Shown piece by piece: positions 6,999 through 7,036 of a stretch of 7,036 bases of DNA (position 1 is the stretch's first letter; each line of letters begins with the position of its first letter). Below the pieces are notes generated by a model that did no database searches, had not been told where the DNA came from, and was given only the letters and a program-made list of their open reading frames with translations. Origin of the DNA: Bacillota bacterium (GTDB lineage Bacteria > Bacillota > Bacilli > Bacillales > Cytobacillaceae); the NCBI GenBank assembly GCA_030705745.1, contig JAUZPT010000152.1, forward strand, positions 1 to 7,036. The letters run 5' to 3'. Position numbers and translations under genes: made by a program.

Positions 6999-7036
6999 AT
7001 GAATCGACAGCATCGCATGAAATTGTTTGATATTCA
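6999..7036 (+). CDS. Start of an unidentified gene, cut by the right window edge
   Basis: An ATG lies 7 nt after a strong GGAGG (6987-6991), and the frame stays open to the edge, giving MNRQHRMKLFDI. The ribosome binding site and its spacing mirror those of asnO, which is transcribed divergently from the same 176-bp gap. Twelve codons are too few to name a family. I saw no convincing -35/-10 pair for it; the region contains a TACTCTCTTT/AAAAAGAGTA inverted repeat (6919-6928 and 6960-6969, one mismatch). Confidence 0.65.
   Translation, partial: MNRQHRMKLFDI

Overview
The window looks like chromosomal DNA from a Bacillus-type Firmicute (Bacillaceae). The evidence is AT-rich intergenic DNA, GGAGG-type ribosome binding sites, GTG and TTG starts, a perfect Bacillus-style cre box, and proteins that resemble the Bacillus MalR/MdxR-type LacI repressor, surface alpha-amylase, neopullulanase and AsnO-type asparagine synthetase. 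Genus and species cannot be fixed from the sequence alone.

Layout, left to right. Positions 1-170 hold no supported gene: there is a perfect (AAAT)12 microsatellite, then two adjacent hairpins that look like back-to-back terminators. Next come two minus-strand genes, transcribed right to left: a secreted, C-terminally membrane-anchored alpha-amylase (1296-2834), followed after 81 bp without a terminator by a LacI-family repressor (171-1214). A 328-bp divergent regulatory region (2835-3162) separates the amylase from a plus-strand cytoplasmic neopullulanase/cyclomaltodextrinase (3163-4923). That gene converges, across a shared bidirectional terminator, on an AsnO-type asparagine synthetase on the minus strand (4975-6822). 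After another divergent intergenic region, the first 12 codons of an unidentified plus-strand gene run off the right edge (6999-7036).

How the genes fit together (inference from families). The anchored amylase cuts starch or glycogen at the cell surface. The resulting maltodextrins would be imported by a transporter not in this window, and the neopullulanase would hydrolyse them in the cytoplasm. The LacI-type protein probably senses maltose or maltodextrin and controls this set. The divergent region carries a strong SigA-type promoter for the amylase with a cre box just after the expected start of transcription, so carbon catabolite repression is likely. The asparagine synthetase appears functionally separate.

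The gene content is ordinary carbohydrate and amino-acid metabolism, and I found no undescribed multi-gene system. The parts most worth a second look are regulatory: an intrinsic-terminator-like hairpin inside the amylase leader just before its ribosome binding site, unassigned dyads in the divergent region, and the tetranucleotide repeat next to the repressor terminator.
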